DNA of 64,000 nt from Nonomuraea sp. NBC_00507 (GCF_036013525.1 NZ_CP107853.1:8184001-8248000); one strand, 5' to 3'; shown: positions 29,497-38,229, numbered from the stretch's first letter. Notes: generated from the sequence alone by a model not told the origin. Numbers and translations are program-made.

Positions 29497-30183
29497 CTAG
29501 CGGGCCGCCTCCATGAACGCATCGAAGAGCCGGTTGTCCGCGCCCCGCTCCGGGTGCCACTGCACACCTACGCCGAACCTGTGGCCCTGCAGCTCGATGC
29601 CCTCGACGATCTGGTCATCGGCCCAGGCCACGGCCAGCAGGCCGCTGCCGAGCCGCCGGACGGACTGGTGGTGCGGCGCGACGACCTCGACGTGGTCGCC
29701 GATCGCCTTGCCGAGTTTGCTGGAGACGCTGACCTGGATCGCGTGCGTGGCGCCCGGCTCGCCGTGCCGGTCGTGGTCGAGCATCTCGGGCAGCCACGGG
29801 ATCAGCGTGCCGCCCTGCGCGACGTTGAGCACGTGCATGCCCCTGGCGATGGCCAGGATGGGGACGTCGGCGCGCACGGCCGCCCTGGCCAGGGCCAGCT
29901 CGAAGCGGTCGCGGTGCACCTGCGGCTCGGGGACGTGCTCGTCCTGCTCGCCGTTGTAGGCGGCGGCCGCCATCTCGACGCCGCCGGCCAGCAGCACGCC
30001 GTCGAGCCCGCGTACGTAGTCCTCGATGGCGTGGGGGCCGAGCGGCGGCAGCACCACGGGCGCACCCCCTGCCCGAGCGACCGCCTTGGCGTAGGAGGGC
30101 GGGGAGATCACGGCCTCCCGCACCCAGTCGCCCCAGCGGGCGGCTTCGAAGTAGGCGGTGATTCCGATCAGCGGTCGGGCCAT
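29497..30183 (-). CDS. Class I GATase-like protein (PuuD type) lacking the catalytic Cys
   Basis: A 228-residue protein of the gamma-glutamyl-GABA hydrolase family. The fold is clear: PLIGITAYFE, GVLLAGGVEM, and the C-terminal VGVQWHPERG with His210 and Glu212 of the catalytic triad. In active members the nucleophile elbow reads like GICRG; here residues 110-115 are LAIARG, so Cys is replaced by Ala113 (codon GCC). The protein therefore probably cannot hydrolyse gamma-glutamyl amides by the usual mechanism. GGGAG lies 5 bases before the ATG. The two genes downstream encode a hydrolase and an enoyl-CoA hydratase. Confidence 0.85.
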   Translation of the reverse strand: MARPLIGITAYFEAARWGDWVREAVISPPSYAKAVARAGGAPVVLPPLGPHAIEDYVRGLDGVLLAGGVEMAAAAYNGEQDEHVPEPQVHRDRFELALARAAVRADVPILAIARGMHVLNVAQGGTLIPWLPEMLDHDRHGEPGATHAIQVSVSSKLGKAIGDHVEVVAPHHQSVRRLGSGLLAVAWADDQIVEGIELQGHRFGVGVQWHPERGADNRLFDAFMEAAR

Positions 30184-30302
30184 GCGATCTCCCGGAGCAG
30201 GGTGGAGTTCGTGCCGCCGCCAGCCCGTCTGCGGTGACGGCCACTTGTCCCAATCATGGCGCACAGCCTTTCCGATATGTCACCCATCCCAAAGATCCCC
30301 GG

Positions 30303-30632
30303 CTACCACTTGCCTCCCCCGCCACCGGATTCGTGCCTTTTCATCCGAAGGCGGAAGGATGTCTCGCTGATCAGCTGGGTGAGGATCGAGGCGGTCTCCG
30401 GGTGGGTGTCGAGCAGCTCGTCCAGGCGGGCCCGCCACGCCCCTGCCTCGGCGTAGAACGCGTCGTCCTCCGCCTGCAGGCGCAGCCGGGTCTCGCACAG
30501 CTGCAGCTGATACATCAGCCCGAGGTAGTGCCCGACCGTGTCGCTGAGCCACCAGTAGGCGTCCGTGTTGGCGGCGAAGACGAAGATCCGAGCGCCTTCC
30601 CAGGCCACCCGTCTGGGGTGGAGGACTGCCAT
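30303..30632 (-). CDS. Hypothetical protein
   Basis: A 109-residue soluble protein with no recognised domain. It is helical, with ANTDAYWWLSDTVGHYLGLM, then charged helices LRLQAEDDAFYAEAGAWRAR, and a Gly-rich tail. The ATG at 30632 gives MAVLHPRRVAWEGARIFVF and is preceded by TACGAT six bases upstream, which fits a -10 box with a leaderless transcript. It is separate from the GATase-like gene by 119 bases. No function can be proposed. Confidence 0.6.
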   Translation of the reverse strand: MAVLHPRRVAWEGARIFVFAANTDAYWWLSDTVGHYLGLMYQLQLCETRLRLQAEDDAFYAEAGAWRARLDELLDTHPETASILTQLISETSFRLRMKRHESGGGGGKW

Positions 30633-30720
30633 GGCCGGATCGTACGCCCGCCGGGCGGTTTCCGGAACGTTTCGGGCTCTGTCCGCCGCAGGTGACATAC
30701 TCCGGCGGCACTGGGAACGC

Positions 30721-30831
30721 GTGCCGCCGGCGACGCAGCAGGAGGAGGAGCTGACCGCGGCCGCGCCGATCCAGGCCAACGGGCAGCCGAACCGAACACC
30801 AAACTGCGAACACGACTTTTATTCACATTAA
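30721..30831 (+). CDS. Possible small peptide gene
   Basis: A 36-codon frame from a GTG. The predicted peptide has an acidic QQEEEL segment, then AAAPIQANGQPNRTPN and a C-terminal CEHDFYSH. An acidic first part with a short Cys/His-containing end looks loosely like a peptide precursor, but no modification enzyme gene is adjacent and the ribosome-binding site (GGGAA) is weak. I do not recognise a family and it may not be translated. Confidence 0.2.
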   Translation: MPPATQQEEELTAAAPIQANGQPNRTPNCEHDFYSH

Positions 30832-31025
30832 TCGTCCGAAACGATATTAACGCCCTGTGCGCAGAATCACGAGACCACTACGCAAAGTTCTGCTTCGCAC
30901 CGTATTGGGGGGAAACGGTTGTGGCGTGTCGTGGGCGGTGTAAGACTCATTTTCGAGCGCGCCGGATGTGCCGGGGCCGCCGCACGCTCACGACCCGGAG
31001 CCGTCAGGGAGGTGGAACGACAAGA

Positions 31026-31042
31026 CCGGAATATATTTCCGG
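31026..31042. promoter_or_regulatory. Palindrome upstream of the flavohemoglobin gene
   Basis: CCGGAA and TTCCGG are perfect arms around TATAT, ending 19 bases before the flavohemoglobin ATG. It could be an operator for nitric-oxide- or redox-dependent control, or a promoter element; the regulator cannot be named. Confidence 0.4.
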
Positions 31043-31061
31043 GCGAAAAGTGGGGCTCTTT

Positions 31062-32180
31062 ATGTCGCTGAATCCGCGCCTGGTGAAGGAGAGTTTCTCC
31101 GTCGTCGAGCCGCAGGCCGAGCGCGCCACGGCCTATTTCTATGGCCGCTTGTTCGCGGAGAACCCGCACCTACGCGCCATGTTCCCGCCCGCCATGGACG
31201 TCCAGCGCGACCGCCTGTTCAGCGCGCTGACCCGGATCGTGTGGAGCCTGGACAGCCCGGACAGCCTGGCCGCGTTCCTGGGCCAGCTGGGCAGGGACCA
31301 CCGCAAGTACGGCGTGATCGCCGAGCACTACACGGCGGTCGGCAACGCCCTGCTCGCCACGATCCGCCGCTTCGCCGCCGACATCTGGGATCATGAGATC
31401 GAGGCCGCCTGGGTGGCGGCCTACACGGCCGCGGCCAATCTGATGATCGAATCCGCCGACGACGATTCAGGCGTCTCCCCCGCGTGGTGGCTGGCCGAGG
31501 TGATCGACCATGAGCTGCGCCATCGCGACATCGCGGTCATCACGCTGCGGCCCACGCAGCGGCTGCCGTACCAGGCGGGCCAGTACGTCAACGTGCAGAC
31601 CGCGCGCTGGCCGCGCGTGTGGCGGACGTTCTCCATCGCCAACGCGCCGCGCACGGACAACACGATCAGGCTGCACGTGCGCTCGATCCCCGGCGGCTGG
31701 GTGTCCACGACGCTCATCAGGCACACCCGCATCGGCGACACGCTCATGGTGGGCCCGCCGATGGGCACGATGACGTTGCGCGAGCAGAGCATGCGCGACG
31801 TGTTGTGCGTGGCGGGCGGCACCGGGCTGGCGCCGCTGAAGGCGATCATCGAGTCGATCATCGCCTCCGGCCGCCGCCCCAACATCCACCTGCTGTACGG
31901 CGCCCGCACCGCCGAGGAGCTCTACGACCTGCCCGACCTGATCGCGATGGAGTCGTCGTTCCCCTGGCTGCGGGTGCTTCCTGTGGTCTCCCACCAGCAG
32001 TCGTACGACGGGATGCGCGGCCGCCTGCCCGAGGTGACGCAGCGCTTCCACTCCTGGGCCGAGCACGACGTCTACGTGTGCGGCCCGCCCGGCATGGTCA
32101 ACGAGACCGTCCGCCGCCTGCAGATCGACGGCGTGCCGCTGTCGCGCATCCACCGGGACATCATCCAGGGCGAACGCTAA
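31062..32180 (+). CDS. Flavohemoglobin (nitric oxide dioxygenase-type)
   Basis: A 372-residue fusion of a globin (about 1-135) and an FAD/NAD reductase. The globin keeps the B10 Tyr region (TAYFYGRLF, residues 23-31), CD1 Phe41 and proximal His80 in GRDHRKYG. The reductase has the FAD motif RTFSIANAP, the NAD motif VAGGTGLAPLKA and the C-terminal VYVCGPPGMV. Such proteins turn nitric oxide and O2 into nitrate. A GTGGGG lies 9 bases before the ATG at 31062. No second haem gene is nearby; regulation may involve the palindrome at 31026. Confidence 0.92.
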   Translation: MSLNPRLVKESFSVVEPQAERATAYFYGRLFAENPHLRAMFPPAMDVQRDRLFSALTRIVWSLDSPDSLAAFLGQLGRDHRKYGVIAEHYTAVGNALLATIRRFAADIWDHEIEAAWVAAYTAAANLMIESADDDSGVSPAWWLAEVIDHELRHRDIAVITLRPTQRLPYQAGQYVNVQTARWPRVWRTFSIANAPRTDNTIRLHVRSIPGGWVSTTLIRHTRIGDTLMVGPPMGTMTLREQSMRDVLCVAGGTGLAPLKAIIESIIASGRRPNIHLLYGARTAEELYDLPDLIAMESSFPWLRVLPVVSHQQSYDGMRGRLPEVTQRFHSWAEHDVYVCGPPGMVNETVRRLQIDGVPLSRIHRDIIQGER

Positions 32181-32220
32181 CCCTTTACCGAAATGTCCAC
32201 ATGAGGTCAGCGTCGAGGGA

Positions 32221-32249
32221 TTGGCGCTGCGGCCAGACAGGCATAGCGT
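32221..32249 (+). promoter_or_regulatory. Promoter for the first secreted BNR protein
   Basis: TTGGCG and TAGCGT are separated by 17 bases, with a leader of roughly 80 bases before the ATG at 32335. It fits the actinobacterial principal-sigma pattern. Confidence 0.6.
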
Positions 32250-32334
32250 CCAAGTTCTCGGGTCCTTCCCCCAAGGGTGGAGCGGCCGATCGGGGAGAAC
32301 CCGACATCGGTTCCGACCGTCTCTTGGAGGCAGG

Positions 32335-34218
32335 ATGCGCTTCCGGCATGCCCTCAGCATGGCCGCCGCGGGCACTCTCGTGCTCGCCGCGACCTCCTTA
32401 TCGGGCCCCCAGGCCAGCGCCGAGGGGTTCGGCTACGACGATCTCAAGCCCTGGCAGCAGCGCCTGGTCTCGGGTGCCCTCGTGGACGGCCTGGCCGAGC
32501 GGTCCGGCGCCGCCCGGCGCGGGCTGACCGGTTTCAAACCCGCGGCCACGCCGGACTGCGGCGACCGCCGCGGCGACAACGTCAAGGTCAACGTCAACTG
32601 CGCCACCGTCACCGACGCCGACCTGCACGGGCGCTCGCAGGCCCAGAACGAGACCTGGATCGCGGTCAACCCGAACGACCCCAGGCAGATCGTGGCCGGC
32701 TACAACGACTACCGGCGCGGTGACGGCACCTGCGGTGTGTCGTACTCGGGCGACGCCGGCGCGAGCTGGGCGGACTCCACCGTGCCGAACGGCTTCACCA
32801 GGGGCACCGCGTTCGGCGGGGCCGCCCGCCAGTACTGGCAGGGCGGCGGCGACCCGTCGGTGGACTGGGACAGCCGCGGCAACGTGTACCTGTCGTGCCT
32901 GGCCTTCAACCGGGGCCGCACCGTCAGCCCCAACCCCGACCAGTCCAGCGCCATGTTCGTCTTCCGCTCCACGGGCACGGCCGGCGCCTCCTTCAACTTC
33001 ACCGGGCGGCCCGTCGCCGAGCACGCCGACACCGCGGGCGCCGGGAACGTCCTGCTGGACAAGCAGCTCATGGCGGTCGACCACTACGTCTCCAGCCCGT
33101 TCAGGGACCGCGTGTACGTGACGTGGACGACGTTCGACGCCGACGGGACGGCGTACATCTTCGGCGCGTACTCGGCGGACTACGGCGAGTCGTTCAGCGA
33201 CCCCGTCCTGATCAGCGGCGACTCCGCGCTGTGCTCCAGCACCTTCGGCGTCCCCACGCCGCGGGGCAGGTGCAACGTCAACCAGTTCTCGCACCCCAGC
33301 GTCGGCCCCGACGGCGCGCTGTACGTGGTGTGGGCCAACTACAACACCACCCCGGCCGGGCCGGGCGACAACCACTTGCAGGTGCTGCTGGCCAAGTCCA
33401 CCGACGGCGGCGCCAGCTACTCCGCGCCGGTGAAGGCCGGCGACTTCTTCGACCTGCCCGACTGCGCCACCTACCAGAACGGCCAGGACCCCGGCCGCTC
33501 CTGCGTGCCGGAAAAGGGCCCCACGTTCACCTCGATCTTCCGGGCCGCCAACTACCCCTACGTCAACGTCAACCCGAAGAACCCCGCGCAGGTGACGGTG
33601 TCGTACGGATCGTTCATCAGCCGCAACTCGCGCGAGTCCGGCGGCTGCACGCCGACCGGCTTCACCGGGCCGCTGGGCAACCCGCTCTACACCGGCGTCA
33701 AGTCCGCCTGCAACAACGACATCGTGGTCTCCGAGTCCACCGACGGCGGCGCGAGCTTCGCCGGCACCTCGGCCGATGTGCGCACCCTGCCCTCGGCCAC
33801 CGACCGGCCCGGGCAGCGCACCACCGACCAGTTCTTCCACGGCTCCGACTACACCCCTGGCGGCAAGTACGTCGTCACCTACTACGACCGCCAGTACGGC
33901 AACGCCGCCGTCACCGGCTTCTCCGACATCTCTCTGTCCACCCGCACCGGCTCCGGCTACGCGACCCAGCGGGTGACCTCATCGAGCATGCCGCCGCCCA
34001 CGCAGTTCGGCGGGCTGTTCTTCGGTGACTACATCCAGGTGTCGGCCAGCGCGACCGGCGCCTACCCGGCCTGGGTGGACACGCGCGAGCCGGCGCTGTT
34101 CCTGTGCCCGGGCACGGGTGAGCCGGGTGTACCGCCGAAGACGTGCACGGCGCCGATGCCGCAGGCCGACCCGGCCAACGAGCAGGAGATCTTCACGGCG
34201 CGCAGGCCCGTCTTCTGA
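32335..34218 (+). CDS. Secreted BNR/sialidase-like beta-propeller protein
   Basis: A 627-residue exported protein. An N-terminal signal peptide (MRFRHALSMAAAGTLVLAAT, cleaved near AQASAEG) is followed by a large domain with Asp-box turns such as SYSGDAGASWAD, STDGGASYSAP and STDGGASFAG, a hallmark of sialidase-type propellers. Paired Cys residues (CGVSY, CSSTFGV, CNVNQ, CNND) suggest disulfides outside the cell. The catalytic Arg triad of true sialidases cannot be confirmed. TTGGAGG lies 6 bases before the ATG. A second BNR protein follows in the same direction. Confidence 0.85.
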   Translation: MRFRHALSMAAAGTLVLAATSLSGPQASAEGFGYDDLKPWQQRLVSGALVDGLAERSGAARRGLTGFKPAATPDCGDRRGDNVKVNVNCATVTDADLHGRSQAQNETWIAVNPNDPRQIVAGYNDYRRGDGTCGVSYSGDAGASWADSTVPNGFTRGTAFGGAARQYWQGGGDPSVDWDSRGNVYLSCLAFNRGRTVSPNPDQSSAMFVFRSTGTAGASFNFTGRPVAEHADTAGAGNVLLDKQLMAVDHYVSSPFRDRVYVTWTTFDADGTAYIFGAYSADYGESFSDPVLISGDSALCSSTFGVPTPRGRCNVNQFSHPSVGPDGALYVVWANYNTTPAGPGDNHLQVLLAKSTDGGASYSAPVKAGDFFDLPDCATYQNGQDPGRSCVPEKGPTFTSIFRAANYPYVNVNPKNPAQVTVSYGSFISRNSRESGGCTPTGFTGPLGNPLYTGVKSACNNDIVVSESTDGGASFAGTSADVRTLPSATDRPGQRTTDQFFHGSDYTPGGKYVVTYYDRQYGNAAVTGFSDISLSTRTGSGYATQRVTSSSMPPPTQFGGLFFGDYIQVSASATGAYPAWVDTREPALFLCPGTGEPGVPPKTCTAPMPQADPANEQEIFTARRPVF

Positions 34219-34295
34219 TCGGGAGGTTGACAGGAGGGGCTGGACGGTGCGTTGTGGAAGGTGACACGCGCGCCGTCCAGTCCTGGAGGTCGACT

Positions 34296-35729
34296 GTGCC
34301 ATCGCCCGCCGGCCGCCGAGCCATCGGCGCGCTCGTCATCGCCGGCACGCTGCTGCTCGCCTCTACCCCGGCGGCGGCGGACGTCCGGCTGACCGAGATC
34401 GGGGCGGACGCGTACGCCAATGCCACCAGCCAGCACGGCACGCAGGCCGGGCCCGACACCTTCCAGTGGGGCACGACCATCGTGACCGCGCAGCAGGCGG
34501 GCAGGTTCTTCGACGGCGGGGCGTCCGGCATCGCGTTCGCGACGTCGGGCGACAACGGCGCCACGTGGGCCAAGGGCGTGCTGCCGGGGATCACCGGGTT
34601 CGGCGGAGGGCCGTACCAGCGGGTCAGCAATCCCTCCGTGGCCTATGACGCCAGGCACGACGTCTGGCTCGTGGCCTCGCTGGGGCTCACCGACACGGAC
34701 GGGATCACGGGCGCGGCCGTCGTCGTCAGCCGCTCCGACGACGGCGGCCGCACCTGGGCGGACCCGGTCGTCGTCGCGGCGGGCGGTGACCTCGACAAGA
34801 GCTGGATCGCCTGCGACAACACCCCCGCCAGCCCGCACTACGGCCGCTGCCACGTCGCGTTCGACGACCACGGCGCGGGCAATGCGATCAGCGTCGCCCG
34901 CTCCGCCGACAGCGGCCTGACCTGGACGGTGACCGCCACCGCCGCGACCGGCCTCGGCGCGCAGCCGGTGGTGCGGCCCGACGGCGCCGTCGTGGTGCCC
35001 TACCTGGGCGACGACGACCGGATCCGCGCCATCCGCTCCCGCGACGGCGGCGCCACCTGGAGCGACAGCGTGCCGGTCTCCACGGTGCAGCGACACACGC
35101 CGGCGGGCGGGTTACGCGCTTTACCCCTGCCGTCGGCCGAGACGGACGCGGCCGGCACCGTGTACGTCGTCTGGCAGGACTGCCGCTTCCAGCTCTTCTG
35201 CGCCGGCAACGACATCGTGCTGGCCACGTCGGCCGACGGCGCCCAATGGGACCACGTCACCCGCGTCACCGCTGACGGCGGCGACCACTTCATCCCCGGC
35301 CTCGGCGTCGACCGCTCCACCTCCGGCGGCTCGGCCAGGCTCGCCCTCACCTACTACCGCTACCCCGACGCCGCCTGCGCCGAGGCGACCTGCCGGCTAA
35401 CCGTCGCCTACACCTCCTCGGCCAACGGAGGCGGCAGCTGGTCCCCGCCCGCCGAGCTGCGCGGGCCGATGAAGCCGGACTGGCTCGCCAACACCGCGCA
35501 GGGGCGCATGGCCGGCGACTACATCTCCACCTCGATCGTCCCCGGCGGCAACGCCTTCCCCGCCTTCACGGCCGCCGCCGCACCCGCGGGCGGCGCGTAC
35601 GACGTGCGCACCTACACCGTCTCCGGCGGCCTGCCCATCACGGGCGGCGGCCCCGCCCTGCTGTCCATCGAGGGCCCCGTCGCGGCCGGCGACACCCCGC
35701 CGCCCGACGCGCCGGCCACTGCCCGCTGA
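34296..35729 (+). CDS. Secreted BNR/sialidase-like beta-propeller protein
   Basis: A 477-residue exported relative of the preceding gene. The signal peptide is VPSPAGRRAIGALVIAGTLL with cleavage near STPAAADV. Asp-box repeats include TSGDNGATWAKG, SDDGGRTWADP, SADSGLTWTV and RDGGATWSDS. Two Cys pairs (CDNTP with CHVAF, CRFQLFC) suggest disulfides. GGAGG lies 6 bases before the GTG start. The gene is 77 bases after its neighbour, and the two may act together on extracellular glycans, but substrate and activity are unknown. Confidence 0.83.
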   Translation: MPSPAGRRAIGALVIAGTLLLASTPAAADVRLTEIGADAYANATSQHGTQAGPDTFQWGTTIVTAQQAGRFFDGGASGIAFATSGDNGATWAKGVLPGITGFGGGPYQRVSNPSVAYDARHDVWLVASLGLTDTDGITGAAVVVSRSDDGGRTWADPVVVAAGGDLDKSWIACDNTPASPHYGRCHVAFDDHGAGNAISVARSADSGLTWTVTATAATGLGAQPVVRPDGAVVVPYLGDDDRIRAIRSRDGGATWSDSVPVSTVQRHTPAGGLRALPLPSAETDAAGTVYVVWQDCRFQLFCAGNDIVLATSADGAQWDHVTRVTADGGDHFIPGLGVDRSTSGGSARLALTYYRYPDAACAEATCRLTVAYTSSANGGGSWSPPAELRGPMKPDWLANTAQGRMAGDYISTSIVPGGNAFPAFTAAAAPAGGAYDVRTYTVSGGLPITGGGPALLSIEGPVAAGDTPPPDAPATAR

Positions 35730-35757
35730 CCCCTGGCCACCACCCGACGCCCGACGG

Positions 35758-36549
35758 CTACCGGAACGCCGCCGCGGTCTCCTCGTCATTGGGCCAGAAC
35801 GTCTCGATGGCCAGCTCCGACACCGTCACGTCCACCGGCGTCCCGAACGTCGCGATCGTCGTGAACATCGACAACACCCGGTCACCGGCCGCGATCCGCA
35901 GCGGCACCAGGATGTCCGCCGGCCCCGGCACGTGCGCCACGTTGAGATCCACCCCGGGATAGGTGTACGACGCCAGCTCGTCGTGCAACTCGGCCAGCCG
36001 CCCGTTCCCGGACATCTCGGCCTGCCGGCGCAGCTGATGCAGCAGGTGCGCGCGCACCTCGGCGAGGTTGAGCAGCCTGCCGCCCATGGCGTCCGGGTGC
36101 AGCGACAGGCGCATCACGTTGATCGGCTCCTTCAGCAGCTCGGCCGGCACGCCCTCCATGAACATCCCGGCCGCCGAGTTGGCCGCCACCAGATTCCACG
36201 TCGCGTCCACCACGAGCGCCGGATAGGGCTCGTGCCCCGCCAGGATCTTGTCCAGCGCCTGCCGGACGACCTGCATCTCGGGGGCGCGTACCTCGCGTTC
36301 GGGATAGACCGGCGCGAACCCCGCCGCGACCAGCAGCCTGTTGCGGTGCCGCAGCGGCACTCCCAGCTCCTCGGCCAGCTTCATCACCATCTCACGGCTC
36401 GGCCGGGCGCGCCCGGTCTCCAGAAAGCTGACGTGGCGAGCCGAGACGTCGGCCTCGATGGCCAGGTCGAGCTGGCTCACGCGGCGCCGCTGCCGCCATG
36501 AGCGCAACAGATCACCAAAAGACTCTTCTGTTATGGCTACCGCTCCCAT
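35758..36549 (-). CDS. XRE family regulator with MmyB-like ligand-binding domain
   Basis: A 263-residue regulator. Residues 11-70 are an XRE helix-turn-helix (WRQRRRVSQLDLAIEADVSA, RHVSFLETGRARPSREMV). The rest matches the MmyB-like ligand-binding fold (PALVVDATWNLVAANSAAG, LSLHPDAM, LDLNVAHVPG-like). Members of this family often act as repressors or sensors of small hydrophobic molecules in actinomycetes. The ATG at 36549 is used; upstream is a 160-base divergent gap shared with the propeller gene. The ligand is unknown. Confidence 0.88.
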   Translation of the reverse strand: MGAVAITEESFGDLLRSWRQRRRVSQLDLAIEADVSARHVSFLETGRARPSREMVMKLAEELGVPLRHRNRLLVAAGFAPVYPEREVRAPEMQVVRQALDKILAGHEPYPALVVDATWNLVAANSAAGMFMEGVPAELLKEPINVMRLSLHPDAMGGRLLNLAEVRAHLLHQLRRQAEMSGNGRLAELHDELASYTYPGVDLNVAHVPGPADILVPLRIAAGDRVLSMFTTIATFGTPVDVTVSELAIETFWPNDEETAAAFR

Positions 36550-36709
36550 GCCCGGAAACCTATCGGTTGGAGGGAAGCGTCACGATTACCCGGCAGGTAA
36601 TGCCGGCCCCGGCCGAGGGCCTCGTGGAGCGGGCGGGCGGGAATCTCCCAGTCCTCGGAACTTGTCGGCCCCGCGTGGCACGATGGCCGCAAGCGAAGGG
36701 AGCAACCGC

Positions 36710-37789
36710 ATGAGTGACACACTGCTCGCGATCGGCACCCGCAAGGGCCTTTTCCTCGCCCGCTCGGCGGACGGCGGTCCGTTCGAGATCGAGCCGATCC
36801 AGTTCTCCACGGTCGCGGTGCCCTCGGTGGCGATCGACACCCGCGGCACCACACCCCGGCTCCTGGCCGGCATCGAATACGGTCACTTCGGTCCATCCGT
36901 CATGTATTCGGACGACCTCGGCCAGACCTGGGGTGAGGCGGACAAGCCGCCCATCGCCTTCCCCGAAAAGACCGAGGCGACCCTGACCAGGGTGTGGCAG
37001 CTGACGCCTTCACCCTCCGAGCCCGACGTCGTGTGGGCGGGCGTCGAGCCGGGCGCGCTGTTCCGCTCGCAGGACCGCGGCGTCACCTACGAGCTCGTCG
37101 AAGGCCTCTGGGAGCACCCCCACCGGCCGCAGTGGCAGCCGGGCGGCGGCGGCCTGTGCCTGCACACGATCATCCCGCACCCGTCCAACCCCAAGATCAT
37201 CGGCGTGGCGATCTCCACAGGCGGCTTCTACCGCTCGACCGACGGCGGCCTGTCCTGGGAGGCGGCCAACCAGGGCATTCGCGCCCCGTTCATGCCCGAG
37301 GGGCAGCAATATCCGGAGTTCGGGCAGTGCGTGCACAAGGTCGCCATGCACCCGTCCCGGCCCGACCGGCTCTATCTGCAGCACCACTTCGGCGTCTATC
37401 GCAGTGACGACTTCGGCGGGGCCTGGCACGACATCGGCTCCCCGCTCCCGTCGGACTTCGGCTTCCCGATCGTCGTGCACCCGTCCCGGCCGGACACGGT
37501 CTACGTGCTGCCGCTGCACGCCGACATGGACCGCACACCCGTCGACCACCACTACCGCGTCTACCGCAGCGACGACGCCGGCACCACGTGGCAGCCCCTC
37601 GACCGGGGGTTGCCGGAGGAGCCCGTGCACGCGACCGTCCTGCGCGACGCGATGACCATGTCGGAGGCGGGCCTGTTCTTCGGCACGCGCGACGGCGAGG
37701 TCTATGGATCCCGCGACGACGGCGCGACGTGGACGCTGGTCGGCCGGCACCTGCCCGACGTGCTCACCGTGCGCGCGGCGGTGCTGTAG
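36710..37789 (+). CDS. Cytoplasmic BNR/YCF48-like beta-propeller protein
   Basis: A 359-residue beta-propeller protein with no signal peptide. Repeated Asp-box-like turns are visible: MYSDDLGQTWGEAD, FRSQDRGVTYELV, YRSTDGGLSWEAAN, YRSDDFGGAWHD, YRSDDAGTTWQP and GSRDDGATWTLV. These are structural propeller turns seen in sortilin/sialidase-like proteins. AGGGAG lies 7 bases before the ATG. The next gene, 3 bases downstream, encodes a MoaD/ThiS-like protein, a pairing that suggests a shared function, perhaps as partner or carrier. Function unknown. Confidence 0.85.
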   Translation: MSDTLLAIGTRKGLFLARSADGGPFEIEPIQFSTVAVPSVAIDTRGTTPRLLAGIEYGHFGPSVMYSDDLGQTWGEADKPPIAFPEKTEATLTRVWQLTPSPSEPDVVWAGVEPGALFRSQDRGVTYELVEGLWEHPHRPQWQPGGGGLCLHTIIPHPSNPKIIGVAISTGGFYRSTDGGLSWEAANQGIRAPFMPEGQQYPEFGQCVHKVAMHPSRPDRLYLQHHFGVYRSDDFGGAWHDIGSPLPSDFGFPIVVHPSRPDTVYVLPLHADMDRTPVDHHYRVYRSDDAGTTWQPLDRGLPEEPVHATVLRDAMTMSEAGLFFGTRDGEVYGSRDDGATWTLVGRHLPDVLTVRAAVL

Positions 37790-37792
37790 GCG

Positions 37793-38104
37793 ATGGTGAC
37801 GAAACCCGTGACGATGGTGGTGTTCGTGCTGCCGAGCGTGCTGCGCCGCTGGGTGAGCGGGCGCACGGAGGTCAAGGTCTTCGCCGTGGGCGCCGACCGC
37901 GACTCCCCGCCCACGCTGGGCTCCGCCCTCGACATGCTCCGGCGTACGCATCCGCTGCTGGAGGAGCGGCTGCGCGACGACTACGGATGCATCCGCAGGC
38001 ACATCAGCATGATCGTGTGCGGGGAGAACTCCCGGGGACTCGGCGGCCTGGACTGCGCCCTGCCGCCGGGCGCCGAGGTCTACGTGATGCCCGCGCTGGC
38101 CTGA
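37793..38104 (+). CDS. MoaD/ThiS-like (ubiquitin-fold) protein
   Basis: A 103-residue protein with the beta-grasp fold of MoaD/ThiS. A strand TMVVFVLPSVLRRWVSG starts the domain, the helix is TLGSALDMLRRTHPLLEERL, and the core is SMIVCGENSRGLGGLDCALP, like the VNGE..LDGLDTPL strand of MoaD. The C-terminus is VYVMPALA and lacks the diglycine used for sulfur transfer, so it is not a normal sulfur carrier. It is in an operon with the propeller protein upstream. The function is unknown. Confidence 0.75.
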   Translation: MVTKPVTMVVFVLPSVLRRWVSGRTEVKVFAVGADRDSPPTLGSALDMLRRTHPLLEERLRDDYGCIRRHISMIVCGENSRGLGGLDCALPPGAEVYVMPALA

Positions 38105-38229
38105 GCCCACGCCTGGCCGATCCTGCGGTCGCCGTCTCGCGCCACGGCGACCGACCGGGTCTCCACGCATGCCGGCCGCGCAGGTTCCACGTCGCTCGCC
38201 TGGGCGGTGGCGATCATACTGTTGACATC

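Larger units (their letters stand above)
30633..31061. other. Long intergenic region before the flavohemoglobin gene
   Basis: Divergent spacer of 429 bases. It contains a possible 36-codon reading frame at 30721, an A+T-richer stretch around 30800-30860 that is unusual for this genome, and a palindrome at 31026. It holds no RNA gene that I recognise. Promoters for both flanking genes are expected here, but no clear -35/-10 pair stood out. Confidence 0.6.
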
